Source: Alsobacter sp045348435 (GTDB lineage Bacteria; Pseudomonadota; Alphaproteobacteria; Rhizobiales; Beijerinckiaceae). Taken from it: a DNA stretch of 64,000 bases. Positions within the stretch are counted from its first letter, which is position 1, and each line of letters opens with the position of its first letter. The notes below the pieces were generated by a model that saw nothing but the letters and a program-made list of their open reading frames with translations, had not been told where the DNA came from and did not search any database. The stretch covers positions 248,001 through 312,000 of the forward strand of contig NZ_CP157484.1 of the NCBI RefSeq assembly GCF_045348435.1, in the 5' to 3' direction. Of the stretch, positions 55,317 through 63,931 are shown piece by piece. The position numbers were made by a program, and so were the translations under genes.

Positions 55317-56771
55317 TCACACGCGGCGCATCGGCCCGCAATGGTCGATCACCTCGAACCCGCCGCCGACATTCACCGTATGCGCGCCGGTGTCGCGCGC
55401 GCCCATGGGCCTGAGCGTGGCCAGCACGGTCTGGGCGTAGCCCTCCGGGTCCAGCCGGTCGACGCGGCAGACGGAGATTCCGGCACCGTAGCCGGCGCGG
55501 CAGTCCTGGGCGGGCCTGAGCAGGGCGCCCCCGCGGCGCTCCATGAAGCCGGCCGGCCGGGCCGCGCGCGCGTCCACCAGCACAGGATTGGCCGGGTGCG
55601 GCCGCCAAGGCCCGCGAATGTCCTGCGCCATGAACAGGCTGAGGCAGTCCCAGCTGGTCGCGCCCCGGGCGCTGTCGCTGGCGAACAGCCAGAGCCGGCC
55701 GTCATGCTCGGCCAGGGTGACGTCCGACAGCTCGACATCCTGAAACAGCACCGCTTCCAGGGTCCAGACGTCTGGAAAGCGCTCCGCCCGATAGAGTTCG
55801 ACGGTGCGGTTCTGGTAGGTCTCCGGGATCATCCAGATCTGGCCGTCGCGCCGGAACACCATCGGGTAGGAGAGGTGGTACGGCCGTTCCAGGACGGTCC
55901 GCAGCGTGCCTGGCGTCCCGTCCGGCCCGATCGTGAACACGGCGATTTTTCCGATCGGGTCCGCATAGGCGAAGACTTCGCAGAAGACATGGACGACGCC
56001 CTCGTGCTCGAGGACGAATGGATCGGCCGCATAGTCCCCGGCCCCCGTATCCAGCCAGCGATATCCGTCCGCTGGCCAGGCCAGCCTGTCCAGCACGCCG
56101 TCGCCGGTCGCGACGGGACGCCAGCCGATGCGCCAATGCGCCGGGCGCTCCACGCGCTGGCGCAGCTTGCGCATCGCGCCCTGCGCGAGATGCCGCGCCG
56201 CGAAGGCGAGCGGCCGCCCGGGCTTCGCGTCCGGCGGCGCCCGGAACGGGACGGCCGGGCCGCTTCCCGCGGCGTCCCGCACCGCGGCCGCGATCAGGAC
56301 CGCCGTCCGCGCCAGCACGGCGTCGAGGCTGGTGGACAGCAAGGCCGGCCGCAAAACCGCCGCCTCGCCCCGCTGGGCGACGAGGCGCTCCGGCCCCCTC
56401 ACGATCTCGATCGTCGGCGGGCGCTCGCGCAGCAGCGCGTCAAAGAAATGGTTCCAGTCGGGCGAGCCGTCGAAGCGGGGCTGCAGCACGGGCGTGCCGT
56501 CGCCGAGGTCGTCTGAGCCCGTCAGGTCCACGACGAGATTGTGTCCGCCTGGGGCCGCCGCCTCCGGCGCGGCGGTGGGATCGAGGCTCTCCAGGACCCT
56601 GCCGAAGACGTGGCGCTCGAACCAGGCCAGGAGCCGCAGCTCTGGCGGCAAGATGTCGGGCCCGGTTCCGGGCAGGACATCGATCTCGTGACCCTGCGCG
56701 GAGAGCCGGTCGATCAGGTCGGCGTGCCAGCGCAAGGTCAGGCGACCTGGCAGCCGCAGAGCGATCCTCAT
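55317..56771 (-). CDS. Two-domain polysaccharide-cluster protein with GINT1-N-like beta-propeller
   Basis: This 484-residue protein has residues 1-165 with a Rossmann-like, formyltransferase-like start ('RIALRLPGRLTLRWHADLID' and 'NLVVDLTGSD') and 212-484 with repeated beta-blades ('DYAADPFVLEHEGVVHVFCE', 'KIAVFTIGPDGTPGTLRTVL', 'YPMVFRRDGQIWMIPETYQN', 'VTLAEHDGRLWLFASDSARG'). This repeat pattern recalls the N-terminal region of glucosamine inositolphosphorylceramide transferases and GH43-like propellers found in bacterial glycan clusters. No transferase catalytic motif is evident, so it may bind or modify sugar. ATG 56771 has GGGGAG upstream. It is read opposite to its cluster neighbours. 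Function unknown. Confidence 0.6.
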   Translation of the reverse strand: MRIALRLPGRLTLRWHADLIDRLSAQGHEIDVLPGTGPDILPPELRLLAWFERHVFGRVLESLDPTAAPEAAAPGGHNLVVDLTGSDDLGDGTPVLQPRFDGSPDWNHFFDALLRERPPTIEIVRGPERLVAQRGEAAVLRPALLSTSLDAVLARTAVLIAAAVRDAAGSGPAVPFRAPPDAKPGRPLAFAARHLAQGAMRKLRQRVERPAHWRIGWRPVATGDGVLDRLAWPADGYRWLDTGAGDYAADPFVLEHEGVVHVFCEVFAYADPIGKIAVFTIGPDGTPGTLRTVLERPYHLSYPMVFRRDGQIWMIPETYQNRTVELYRAERFPDVWTLEAVLFQDVELSDVTLAEHDGRLWLFASDSARGATSWDCLSLFMAQDIRGPWRPHPANPVLVDARAARPAGFMERRGGALLRPAQDCRAGYGAGISVCRVDRLDPEGYAQTVLATLRPMGARDTGAHTVNVGGGFEVIDHCGPMRRV

Positions 56772-56842
56772 TTGACATTCTCCCCGCCGCGCCCACGGTG
56801 CGAGACGGCGGGACAGAATAGCCATAAGAACAGATGGAACAC

Positions 56843-56867
56843 AACATGCGCAATGCTCGCCCGTTCC
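56843..56867 (-). promoter_or_regulatory. EcfG-like promoter element
   Basis: Minus strand: GGAAC (56867-56863), 16 bases, TGTT (56846-56843). It points at the propeller-protein gene with a predicted leader of about 65 bases. Only the first -10 base differs from consensus. Confidence 0.3.
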
Positions 56868-57030
56868 GCCGTAGATCTTCGGCTTTCAAGCACAAATCAG
56901 CCCGTGCCAGTGGAGCGGAGATCAGCCCCGGCCACGGGGGCCACGCCATGGCCTGCACGCCATGAACCAACCTCAGGTTGAATAAGGCATGCCGGTTGCA
57001 GCCTTCCCGTCGCAACAACGGGAATGACCC

Positions 57031-57765
57031 ATGTCCGAGCAGATCCAGCCGGTTTTCAGCCCGACGCCGTTCCGAAGCAGGACGGGGGCGGCGCGAAGCG
57101 TCCGGAGTTCGCACAGTTACGGCCGCGAGACCCCGGCGAAATACTGGGATCTCCCAAGGGCCAGGTCCCGCTTCGGGGCGCGAGCGGCCAAGCGGGCGCT
57201 GGATCTTGCCATCGCGACGCTCGGGCTCGTCGCCATCTGGCCGCTCCTCCTGGTCATCGCCCTTGCGATCAAGCTCGACAGCCCTGGGCCGGTATTCTTC
57301 CGGCAGAGGCGGCACGGGCTCGACCACGCGACGTTCCGCATCCTGAAATTCCGGACCATGACCACCATGGACGAGGCCGGCCACGGGCCGCAGGCGGCTC
57401 GACACGATCCGCGCGTGACGCGCCTCGGTCGCTATCTGCGGCGCTTCAGCATCGATGAGCTGCCCCAGCTGATCAACGTGATCCGCGGGGACATGTCGCT
57501 GGTGGGCCCGCGTCCCCACGCCGTCGCGCACAATTATCTCTATGAGGCGCAGCTGCCCGGTTATGCGCGGCGCCATTCGGTCAAGCCCGGAATCACCGGC
57601 TGGGCCCAGGTGCACGGCCTGCGCGGCGAGACGGACACGCTCGACAAGATGCGCGCGCGGGTCGAGCGGGACCTGGAATATGTCGAGATCTGGTCCCTGC
57701 GGCTCGACCTCAAGATCCTGGCCCTGACCCTGTTCTCTCTCCGGCCGTACCGCAATGCGTTCTGA
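57031..57765 (+). CDS. Undecaprenyl-phosphate sugar phosphotransferase (ExoY/WcaJ-type monotopic phosphoglycosyltransferase)
   Basis: This enzyme places the first sugar phosphate on undecaprenyl phosphate to start a repeat unit. The 244-residue protein has a variable N-terminus of about 50 residues, a membrane-inserted helix ('ALDLAIATLGLVAIWPLLLV'), then the family core: 'DSPGPVFFRQRRHGLDHATF', 'ILKFRTM', 'RVTRLGRYLRRFSIDELPQL', 'DMSLVGPRPHAVAHN' and 'KPGITGWAQVHGLRGETDT'. Only the C-terminal catalytic unit is present (the ExoY form, without the WcaJ N-terminal transmembrane part). ATG 57031 has GGGAA nearby; a divergent 259-base region precedes it. The next gene starts within its last codons. 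Confidence 0.92.
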   Translation: MSEQIQPVFSPTPFRSRTGAARSVRSSHSYGRETPAKYWDLPRARSRFGARAAKRALDLAIATLGLVAIWPLLLVIALAIKLDSPGPVFFRQRRHGLDHATFRILKFRTMTTMDEAGHGPQAARHDPRVTRLGRYLRRFSIDELPQLINVIRGDMSLVGPRPHAVAHNYLYEAQLPGYARRHSVKPGITGWAQVHGLRGETDTLDKMRARVERDLEYVEIWSLRLDLKILALTLFSLRPYRNAF

Positions 57766-59092
57766 AAGCCGCGCCGCCCGCCGGTCGGCCTCGGCCGCGA
57801 GCCGCTCGGCGCTGGCCAGCGCGGGGCTCGCCGCTTCGCCCGATCTTTCAGCCCCGTGGCGCGCCGAGGATGATCGTCCGCTGGTCGCGACGGTGCTGGC
57901 CTGGGGCGTCGGCGTGGCGCTGCTGTCGCGCTTCGTCCTGTCGGAGAACCTGCTCAACGCCGTGATCGACTATTCGAGCGACGGCGGATCGGTGCTCGAG
58001 AAAATCCATGTCGGCACCTATCTGGGCGTCGGCCTCCTGGCGTTGGCGCTGCTGACCACCCGCATCGCGCTGCTTCCCGCCGAGGTGCGGATCCTGCGCC
58101 AGTTCGGCTGGCTGGTGGCGGTGATCGCCGCGCTCACGGCTGTCGTCGTCCTGGCGGGCAACAGCGTGTCGGCCGGGTTCCTGGTGGACACCTATGTGAG
58201 TTCGGCGCTCGCCTGCGCGCTGATGTTCGTGCTCCCGCCCGACAGCCGGCGACGCATCGGCGACGCCCTGCTGATCTTCATGGCGCTGAGTTCGCTCGTC
58301 GCCATCGCCGAGAAGGCCGTCGGCCTGCGGCTCTTGCCCTATCCGTATGTGGAGAACGGCTTCCGCCCGACCGGCCTCACCTCGCATCCGCTCGTGGTGG
58401 GGCTGTTCAACGCCGGCTCGATCGCCTTCGTGATGGCCACCCGGTGGCCCGGCTGGGCCAAGGCCGCCGCCATGCTCCTGCTGGTCATGGCCGCCTTCGC
58501 GGCGGGCGCCCGGACCGGCGCGCTTCTGGCGGCCGCGGTGGCGCTGGTCAGCGCCCTGACCATGCCGCTTTCCAATCCCGATCCGGCGCAACGGCTGAAG
58601 ACGCGCGGGCTGATCCTGCTGGGCCTGGTCTGCCTCATACCGATCGCGCTGCCCGCGATGGCGCAGCTGGGGCTGCTCGAGCGCTTCATCACCGACGGCT
58701 ATGTCGATGACAGCGCCAATGCGCGCGTCGAGATCTACCGCATCTTCGGTCTCGTCGACTGGCGCGACATCCTGCTCGGGGCGGACCCGCTCTGGATCAA
58801 GAAGCTCGCCTTCGAGAAGCTCGGCTTCGAATTCATCGAGAGCCCGGTCGTGATGTTCGTGTTCCAGTTCGGCGCGCTCGGCGCGGCGGCCCTGTTCTGC
58901 ACGATCCTGCTGAGCCTGTGGCGGCTCGCCGCCGGCTCGGACTGGCGCGCCGCGCTCGGCGTCGTCGCCTTCCTGCTCTGCGCGCTCTCCAACAACACCC
59001 TGTCCTCCAAAAATCAGGCGATCGTCATGATGGTTGTTCTATGCCTCGCCTACCGGCGCGACGACGCGCCCGGCCGCGGATGGCCGGCATGA
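57755..59092 (+). CDS. Polysaccharide polymerase-like membrane protein (Wzy/O-antigen ligase, VpsF-like)
   Basis: This 445-residue inner-membrane protein has about 10-11 hydrophobic helices. The long periplasmic segment around residues 300-365 ('DGYVDDSANARVEIYRIFGL') precedes the last helices, as in Wzy polymerases and O-antigen ligases. 'NGFRPTGLTSHPLVVGLFNA' carries the glycine-rich 'RPTGLTSHPL' motif common in VpsF/Wzy-like exopolysaccharide proteins. It would polymerise or ligate lipid-linked repeat units. The start overlaps the phosphotransferase stop by 11 bases and the stop overlaps the GH5 gene (ATGA), so the three are one operon. Sequence is divergent in this family, hence moderate certainty on exact role. 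Confidence 0.8.
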   Translation: MRSESRAARRSASAASRSALASAGLAASPDLSAPWRAEDDRPLVATVLAWGVGVALLSRFVLSENLLNAVIDYSSDGGSVLEKIHVGTYLGVGLLALALLTTRIALLPAEVRILRQFGWLVAVIAALTAVVVLAGNSVSAGFLVDTYVSSALACALMFVLPPDSRRRIGDALLIFMALSSLVAIAEKAVGLRLLPYPYVENGFRPTGLTSHPLVVGLFNAGSIAFVMATRWPGWAKAAAMLLLVMAAFAAGARTGALLAAAVALVSALTMPLSNPDPAQRLKTRGLILLGLVCLIPIALPAMAQLGLLERFITDGYVDDSANARVEIYRIFGLVDWRDILLGADPLWIKKLAFEKLGFEFIESPVVMFVFQFGALGAAALFCTILLSLWRLAAGSDWRAALGVVAFLLCALSNNTLSSKNQAIVMMVVLCLAYRRDDAPGRGWPA

Positions 59093-60357
59093 TCGGGCTC
59101 GATCGCAGGCAGGCGCTCGCCGGACTGGCGGGCGCGGCGCTGGCGGCCGCCGCCGGCGGCAGGGCCCATGCCGGGGCCCCGCTGTTTCGCCGCGGCGCCA
59201 GCATCCACAACATGATGAACTGGGCCAGGGTGGAGCCGGCCGACAAGGACCGGTTCGCCTTTCCGCCCTTCGCGGGCAAGACCTACGAGACGCCGGACGC
59301 GATCCTCATCAACCTGGCGAAGGCCGGGATCGACTTCATCCGCCTAACCGTGGACCCTGGCCCCTTCCTGCAGTTCGAGGGCGAGCGACGCTTCGCGCTC
59401 GACGCCATGCTGCGCGCCGCCGTGCGCCGCCTGCTGGACCACGGCTTCGCGGTGATCGTGGACTTCCACCCCGTCAGCCAGGTCCCGGCCTATGCGCCTG
59501 AACTGATCACCAAGGCGATCGACGGCCCATTGTTCCTGGCCTATGCGGAGCTGATGGCCCGAACCGCCGGCCTGCTCGCCGAGATGCGCTCGCCCCGGCT
59601 GGCGCTGGAGCTCATGAACGAGCCGCAATATGGCTGGGACGGGGCCACCGCGGCGCGCTGGCAGGCCATGCTGGTCACCCTGCACGCGAAGGCGAGGGCG
59701 GCGGCGCCGCTCCTGCCGATCGTGCTCTCCGGGGCCCGGGGCGGCGACAAGGACGGCCTGCTCGCGCTCGATCCCGCGCCGTTCCGCGGCAGCGACGTGT
59801 GGTGGACGTTTCACTACTACGCCCCGCACGTCTTCACCCACCAGGGGGTCAAGGGAGACCAGGGCGAATCACGCTATTGGCGCTATTTGTCGAACCTGCC
59901 CTATCCGGCCGGCGGGGGAGACAGGGCGGCCGTGCTCGACCGCATCGCCCGCAACGTCGCCGAGGATTCCAGCCTCAACGTGCTGCAGCGCGGCGTAGCC
60001 TTGCGGGGCGCGAAAGCCGCGGCCACGGCCTACATGGACTCCGGCTTCGACCGGCGCGCCGTCTGGCGCGACTTCCGCGCCGTCGCCGACTGGGCGTCGC
60101 GCCACGGTGTCGACCCGGCCAGGATCCTGTTGGGCGAGTTTGGAGTCACGCGCACCTATGGACCGTACAGGGCCTCCGACGACGCGGCGCGCGAGTCCTG
60201 GCTCACTGACGTGCGCGTCGAGGCGGAGGCCAACGGCTTCGCCTGGGCGATCTGGGCGGTGACGGGCTATGGCGGCATGGCCCTGGTCGAAACCGACGAC
60301 GCGGTCTCCTTCGATCCGGTCCAGCTGCGCGCGCTGGGCCTGCGCGTCAGCGCGTGA
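59089..60357 (+). CDS. Exported GH5-family glycoside hydrolase (endoglucanase-like)
   Basis: This 422-residue hydrolase has a twin-arginine-like signal peptide: 'DRRQALAGLAGAALAAAAGG' with Arg6-Arg7, cleaved near AHA. The mature protein is a GH5 TIM barrel: 'FIRLTVDPGPFLQF', 'GFAVIVDFHPVSQ', acid Glu178 in 'LALELMNEPQYGWDG', 'WWTFHYYAPHVFTHQG' and nucleophile Glu350 in 'ILLGEFGVTRTYG'. It lies in an exopolysaccharide operon, directly after the polymerase gene, so it probably trims or releases the polymer in the periplasm, as BcsZ or ExoK do (inference). ATG 59080 is an alternative start. The 3' end overlaps the convergent glycosyltransferase gene by 11 bases. Confidence 0.85.
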   Translation: MIGLDRRQALAGLAGAALAAAAGGRAHAGAPLFRRGASIHNMMNWARVEPADKDRFAFPPFAGKTYETPDAILINLAKAGIDFIRLTVDPGPFLQFEGERRFALDAMLRAAVRRLLDHGFAVIVDFHPVSQVPAYAPELITKAIDGPLFLAYAELMARTAGLLAEMRSPRLALELMNEPQYGWDGATAARWQAMLVTLHAKARAAAPLLPIVLSGARGGDKDGLLALDPAPFRGSDVWWTFHYYAPHVFTHQGVKGDQGESRYWRYLSNLPYPAGGGDRAAVLDRIARNVAEDSSLNVLQRGVALRGAKAAATAYMDSGFDRRAVWRDFRAVADWASRHGVDPARILLGEFGVTRTYGPYRASDDAARESWLTDVRVEAEANGFAWAIWAVTGYGGMALVETDDAVSFDPVQLRALGLRVSA

Positions 60358-61438
60358 CGGCGGGTCGGCCCGCCACCTCCAGATAGAGCTCGCGCAACCT
60401 GTCGGCGAAGCGGCCGATCTCGTAGTGCTCCTCGAACATCCGGCGCGAGGCGCGCTGGGCTTGCAGCAGCCGCTCCGGATCCTGGAGCAAATCGGCGAGC
60501 GCCGCCGCGATCGCATCCGGGTCGAGGGGGACGACCGCTCCCGTCACCCCCTCGATCACGATGTCCGGGATGGCGCCGACATCCGACGCCACCAGGGCGG
60601 CGCCGGCGCAACCGCCCTCCAGCAGGGTCAAGGGCAAGCCCTCGACGCGGGAGGGCAGGGCCACGATGGCGGCTTCGCGCATCAGCCGGTGCACGGCCTC
60701 GCTGTCGACCCAGCCGGTGAAGGACAGCTTGGCGTCGAGCCCCGCCGCTGTCGCCTGCGCGCGATAGGGCGCAAGCTCGCCGTTGCCGGCCATCACGCAC
60801 CGCCAGTCGCCATGGAGGGCGTCCAGCCGCTGCAGCGCCGCGATCATCAGGTCGGCGCCTTTGCGCGGGCCCACTTCGCCGGCGAACAGGATCAGAGGAG
60901 GCTCTTGATGCGGGCGCTCGGCGGGCGGTCCGGGCGCGAAGTCCGGAATGCCGTTCGGGATCACGACGATCCTGTCGGGGCGCGCCCCCAGCGTGCGCGA
61001 GAAGAAGGGCGCGAAATGCCGCCCGAGCACGACGATCCGGTCGGCGCCGCGCGCCATGCGGCCCAAAGCCCGATACCAGGGCGGCGAGGCGGCCTGGTCC
61101 TCCGGCGTGACCATGCCGTGGAAATGGATGATGACTCTGCGCCCGGCGAGCCGCGCCAGCCAGGCCAGCACGGCCTTGCGATACGCGCTGCCATGCGTCG
61201 AGTGGTTGAGGTGGACGATGTCGGGCCGAACCGTCGCCAGCGTCCACAGGAACGCCATCAGGCGGAGCGGGAAGGCCGGTAGCCAGCGCCACCCCGCCGC
61301 ATCTCCGCGCGCCGCGAAATAGGAGATCTCGACCCCCTCCATCCCGCGCGCCGCGACCACCTGGCGCAGATAGAAATACAGACGATCGATGCCGCCCTGG
61401 CCGTGCGACCCGGTCGGGGTCACGACCAGCGCCCGCAT
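60347..61438 (-). CDS. Glycosyltransferase family 4 (GT-B fold)
   Basis: This 363-residue cytoplasmic enzyme has 'RALVVTPTGSHGQGGIDRLY' at the N-terminus (the GGI acceptor loop), 'PDIVHLNHSTHGSAYRK', 'RRVIIHFHGMVTPEDQAAS', 'RIVVIPNGIPDFAPG', 'LILFAGEVGPRKGADLMIAA' (donor-phosphate-binding Arg-Lys) and 'VALPSRVEGLPLTLLEGGCA' (the E-x7-E motif). It transfers a sugar from a nucleotide donor to the growing lipid-linked oligosaccharide; donor and linkage unknown. ATG 61438 was preferred; an upstream TTG at 61471 has no ribosome site. It is read opposite to the ExoP-like gene from a shared 251-base gap. Confidence 0.88.
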   Translation of the reverse strand: MRALVVTPTGSHGQGGIDRLYFYLRQVVAARGMEGVEISYFAARGDAAGWRWLPAFPLRLMAFLWTLATVRPDIVHLNHSTHGSAYRKAVLAWLARLAGRRVIIHFHGMVTPEDQAASPPWYRALGRMARGADRIVVLGRHFAPFFSRTLGARPDRIVVIPNGIPDFAPGPPAERPHQEPPLILFAGEVGPRKGADLMIAALQRLDALHGDWRCVMAGNGELAPYRAQATAAGLDAKLSFTGWVDSEAVHRLMREAAIVALPSRVEGLPLTLLEGGCAGAALVASDVGAIPDIVIEGVTGAVVPLDPDAIAAALADLLQDPERLLQAQRASRRMFEEHYEIGRFADRLRELYLEVAGRPAVTR

Positions 61439-61689
61439 TGGGCGCGCGGTCGGCTGTGTCGAAGGGTCCAACTGTGTGATCCGTCCATTGCTCCGGGCTG
61501 TTCTACGCCGCCCGCCTTAAGGTCCCGTTGAAGTCGGCCGCGTTGCAACCCTGGATAGGCATATCGCTTGCTGGCTTCCCACCAGGATCGCCGCCGCGGC
61601 CGCCAAGCGTCTCAAACCGGGACGCTTCAGGGTCTCGCCGGGGCGGCCTGGGCTTCACCGCCCATGATCGACACCGGAGCCGACTGCGC

Positions 61690-63810
61690 ATGAGCATCGT
61701 CACGCACCATCGATGGCAAGCCGTCCCCCCGCAGACCGTGGCCGATGCGGAGCGTCCGCGCGGCTGGGCCTCCGAGGTGGTCACCATCGACCTGCGCGGC
61801 GCCGGCGTGGTCCTGCGCCGCCGCAAGTGGTGGCTCCTCGTCCCGCTCGCGCTCTGCGCGGTCGGCGGGCTTGCCGGGGCCATGTCGGTGAAGCCGCGCT
61901 ACGCCAGCACCGTGCAGCTCCTGGCCGATCCGCGCGAGCTCCAGGTGGTGCGGCCTGACGCCACCCTGCGCGTCCAGACCGCCGAGCTCAGCGCCTCGGA
62001 CGCCGAGACGACGCTGGGCGTGCTGCGCTCGGCCAGCATCCTCGGCAAGGTCGTGGAGCAGCAGGGCCTCAACGCGGATTCCGAATTCATTGGCGAGAAG
62101 CCGTCCGACAATCCCGCCCTGACGGCGCTCACCGCGCTGGAGAAGCGCGTCGCCGTCAAGCGCGCCGAGCGCAGCTTCGTGGTCGACGTGGGGGTCTGGT
62201 CGCTGGACGCCGCCAAGGCGGCCCGCATCGCCAACGCCATCGCGACGGTCTACCTCCAGGAAGAAGCGGCCGGCAAGCTGGAGGCCGCCAAGCGCACCTC
62301 GCGGGCCCTGGCCCTGCGCATCGACGAACTCAGCGTCCGCGTGCAGGAGGCCGAGCGCAAGGTCGCCGAGTACCGCTCGCGCAACGACCTGATCGGCCAG
62401 ACCGGCAGCCTTATCCCCGAGCAGCAGATCACCGAGGTCAGCAAGCAGCTGGTCACCGCCAAGGCGCGCACGGCCGACGCCCGCGCGCGGTTCGACCAGG
62501 TGCAGCAGCTGCGCAAGTCGCCCCTCTCGCTCGGGGATTTGCCGGACGCCGTGGGCTCGGCCGTCGTGGCCCAGCTGCGCTCGCGCCTGGCGGACGCCTC
62601 CAGGGTGGAGGCCGAGCAGGCCACACGCCTCGGCCCGCGCCACCCCGACGCGCTCGCCGCGGCCGCGCAGCTGCGCGACGTCAGGCGGATTCTCGATCAG
62701 GAGCTCGCCCGCGTGGCCCGCGCCGCGGAGGCCGACTATGACCGCGCCCGTTCGGCGGAGGAGAGCCTCTCCCGCAATCTCGACCGCCTGAAGAGCCTCA
62801 GCAACGAGAGCGGCGAGGCGATGGTGCGCATGCGCGAGCTGGAGCGCCAGGCCGAAGCCAGCCGCGCGATCTACGCGACCTTCCTGCAGCGCGCCAAGGA
62901 GATCTCCGAGCAGCAGGGGATCGACACCTCCAACTCCCGCGTCATCTCGCCCGCCGTCCCGAGCCAGACCTCGAGCGGCCTGTCCCGCGCGGTCGTGCTG
63001 GCCGGCGCGACGATGGCCGGCCTTCTCGCCGGCGCCGGCCTGGCGCTGGGCCGGGAGCTGACCGATTCCACCCTCTTCACCAAGGCGCAATTCGCCTCCG
63101 CGTCCGGTCTGCCGGTGTTGGGCGTGATCGCGCCCGCCAAGGCGAGCCCGCGTCGCCCCAAGCCGGAGCTGCGGGCCCTCGTCTTCGACGACCCGGCGTC
63201 GCCGCTCGCCGCCGTGGCCTTCAGGATCATGGACCTGCTTCGCCCGCGCGGCTCGCGCCAGGTCGCCGGGCAGACGATCCAGCAGGCCGCCGGCCAGGCC
63301 GCCCGCAGCGTGCTCTTCCTGTCGGTCGAGCCGACCTTCCAGCGCACCCAGCTCGCCTTCAACCTCGCCGCCGCGGCGGCGCGGGACGAGGGACGCATCC
63401 TGCTGGTCGACGCCGAGCCGAGCGGCGGCTTCACCGACGCCCTCGTCGAAGCGCCGCAGCATGGCCTGGCTGACGTGCTGGCGCGCCGTTGCACGCTGGA
63501 CCGCGCGGTCCTGGTCGACGAGGACACCGAGATCGGGATCCTGGCCGCCGGCGGCGCCGGCGCGGCGCAGGGCCGGCCCTCGATGGATCAGCTCCAGGCG
63601 ACGCTGCTGTCGCCGGCCCGCGGCTTCGACCGCATCATCATCGATGCGGGCGGACCCGCCACCAACTCCTCGGCGGCGCCCCTGGCAGGCGCCGTGGACG
63701 ACGTCGTCCTGATCGTGACCGCCGGCGTCACCCGGCGGGAGACGCTCCAGGACACGCTCGAACTGCTCGACGGCTCCCGGTCCCGCATCCGCGGGCTGAT
63801 CGTCGCCTGA
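61690..63810 (+). CDS. Wzz/ExoP-type chain-length protein with degenerate tyrosine-kinase domain
   Basis: This 706-residue co-polymerase controls polysaccharide chain length and export. Helix one is about residues 48-65 ('WWLLVPLALCAVGGLAG'). The periplasmic domain contains a long coiled coil (about 180-410, 'RIDELSVRVQEAERKVAEYR'). Helix two is about 433-455 ('AVVLAGATMAGLLAGAGLAL'), preceded by the Pro-rich motif 'VISPAVPSQTS'. The cytoplasmic half (about 540-706) has the BY-kinase fold with Walker A' 'RILLVDAEPSGG' and 'FDRIIIDAGGPATNSS'. Where the P-loop should be there is 'LFLSVEPTFQRTQLAFNLA', with no GxxxxGKS/T, and there is no C-terminal tyrosine cluster, so kinase activity is unlikely. 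ATG 61690 gives the family-normal start. Confidence 0.88.
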   Translation: MSIVTHHRWQAVPPQTVADAERPRGWASEVVTIDLRGAGVVLRRRKWWLLVPLALCAVGGLAGAMSVKPRYASTVQLLADPRELQVVRPDATLRVQTAELSASDAETTLGVLRSASILGKVVEQQGLNADSEFIGEKPSDNPALTALTALEKRVAVKRAERSFVVDVGVWSLDAAKAARIANAIATVYLQEEAAGKLEAAKRTSRALALRIDELSVRVQEAERKVAEYRSRNDLIGQTGSLIPEQQITEVSKQLVTAKARTADARARFDQVQQLRKSPLSLGDLPDAVGSAVVAQLRSRLADASRVEAEQATRLGPRHPDALAAAAQLRDVRRILDQELARVARAAEADYDRARSAEESLSRNLDRLKSLSNESGEAMVRMRELERQAEASRAIYATFLQRAKEISEQQGIDTSNSRVISPAVPSQTSSGLSRAVVLAGATMAGLLAGAGLALGRELTDSTLFTKAQFASASGLPVLGVIAPAKASPRRPKPELRALVFDDPASPLAAVAFRIMDLLRPRGSRQVAGQTIQQAAGQAARSVLFLSVEPTFQRTQLAFNLAAAAARDEGRILLVDAEPSGGFTDALVEAPQHGLADVLARRCTLDRAVLVDEDTEIGILAAGGAGAAQGRPSMDQLQATLLSPARGFDRIIIDAGGPATNSSAAPLAGAVDDVVLIVTAGVTRRETLQDTLELLDGSRSRIRGLIVA

Positions 63811-63931
63811 GAGAAAATACACCTCTGGGTTGTATCAGCCTGAAACGCCGGACCGTGGCGCCGGGCTTGCCATTCAGAACACGCCTTCGACGTCCCGACA
63901 CGCTGCGGGACACCCCCCTCCGGAGATCAGC

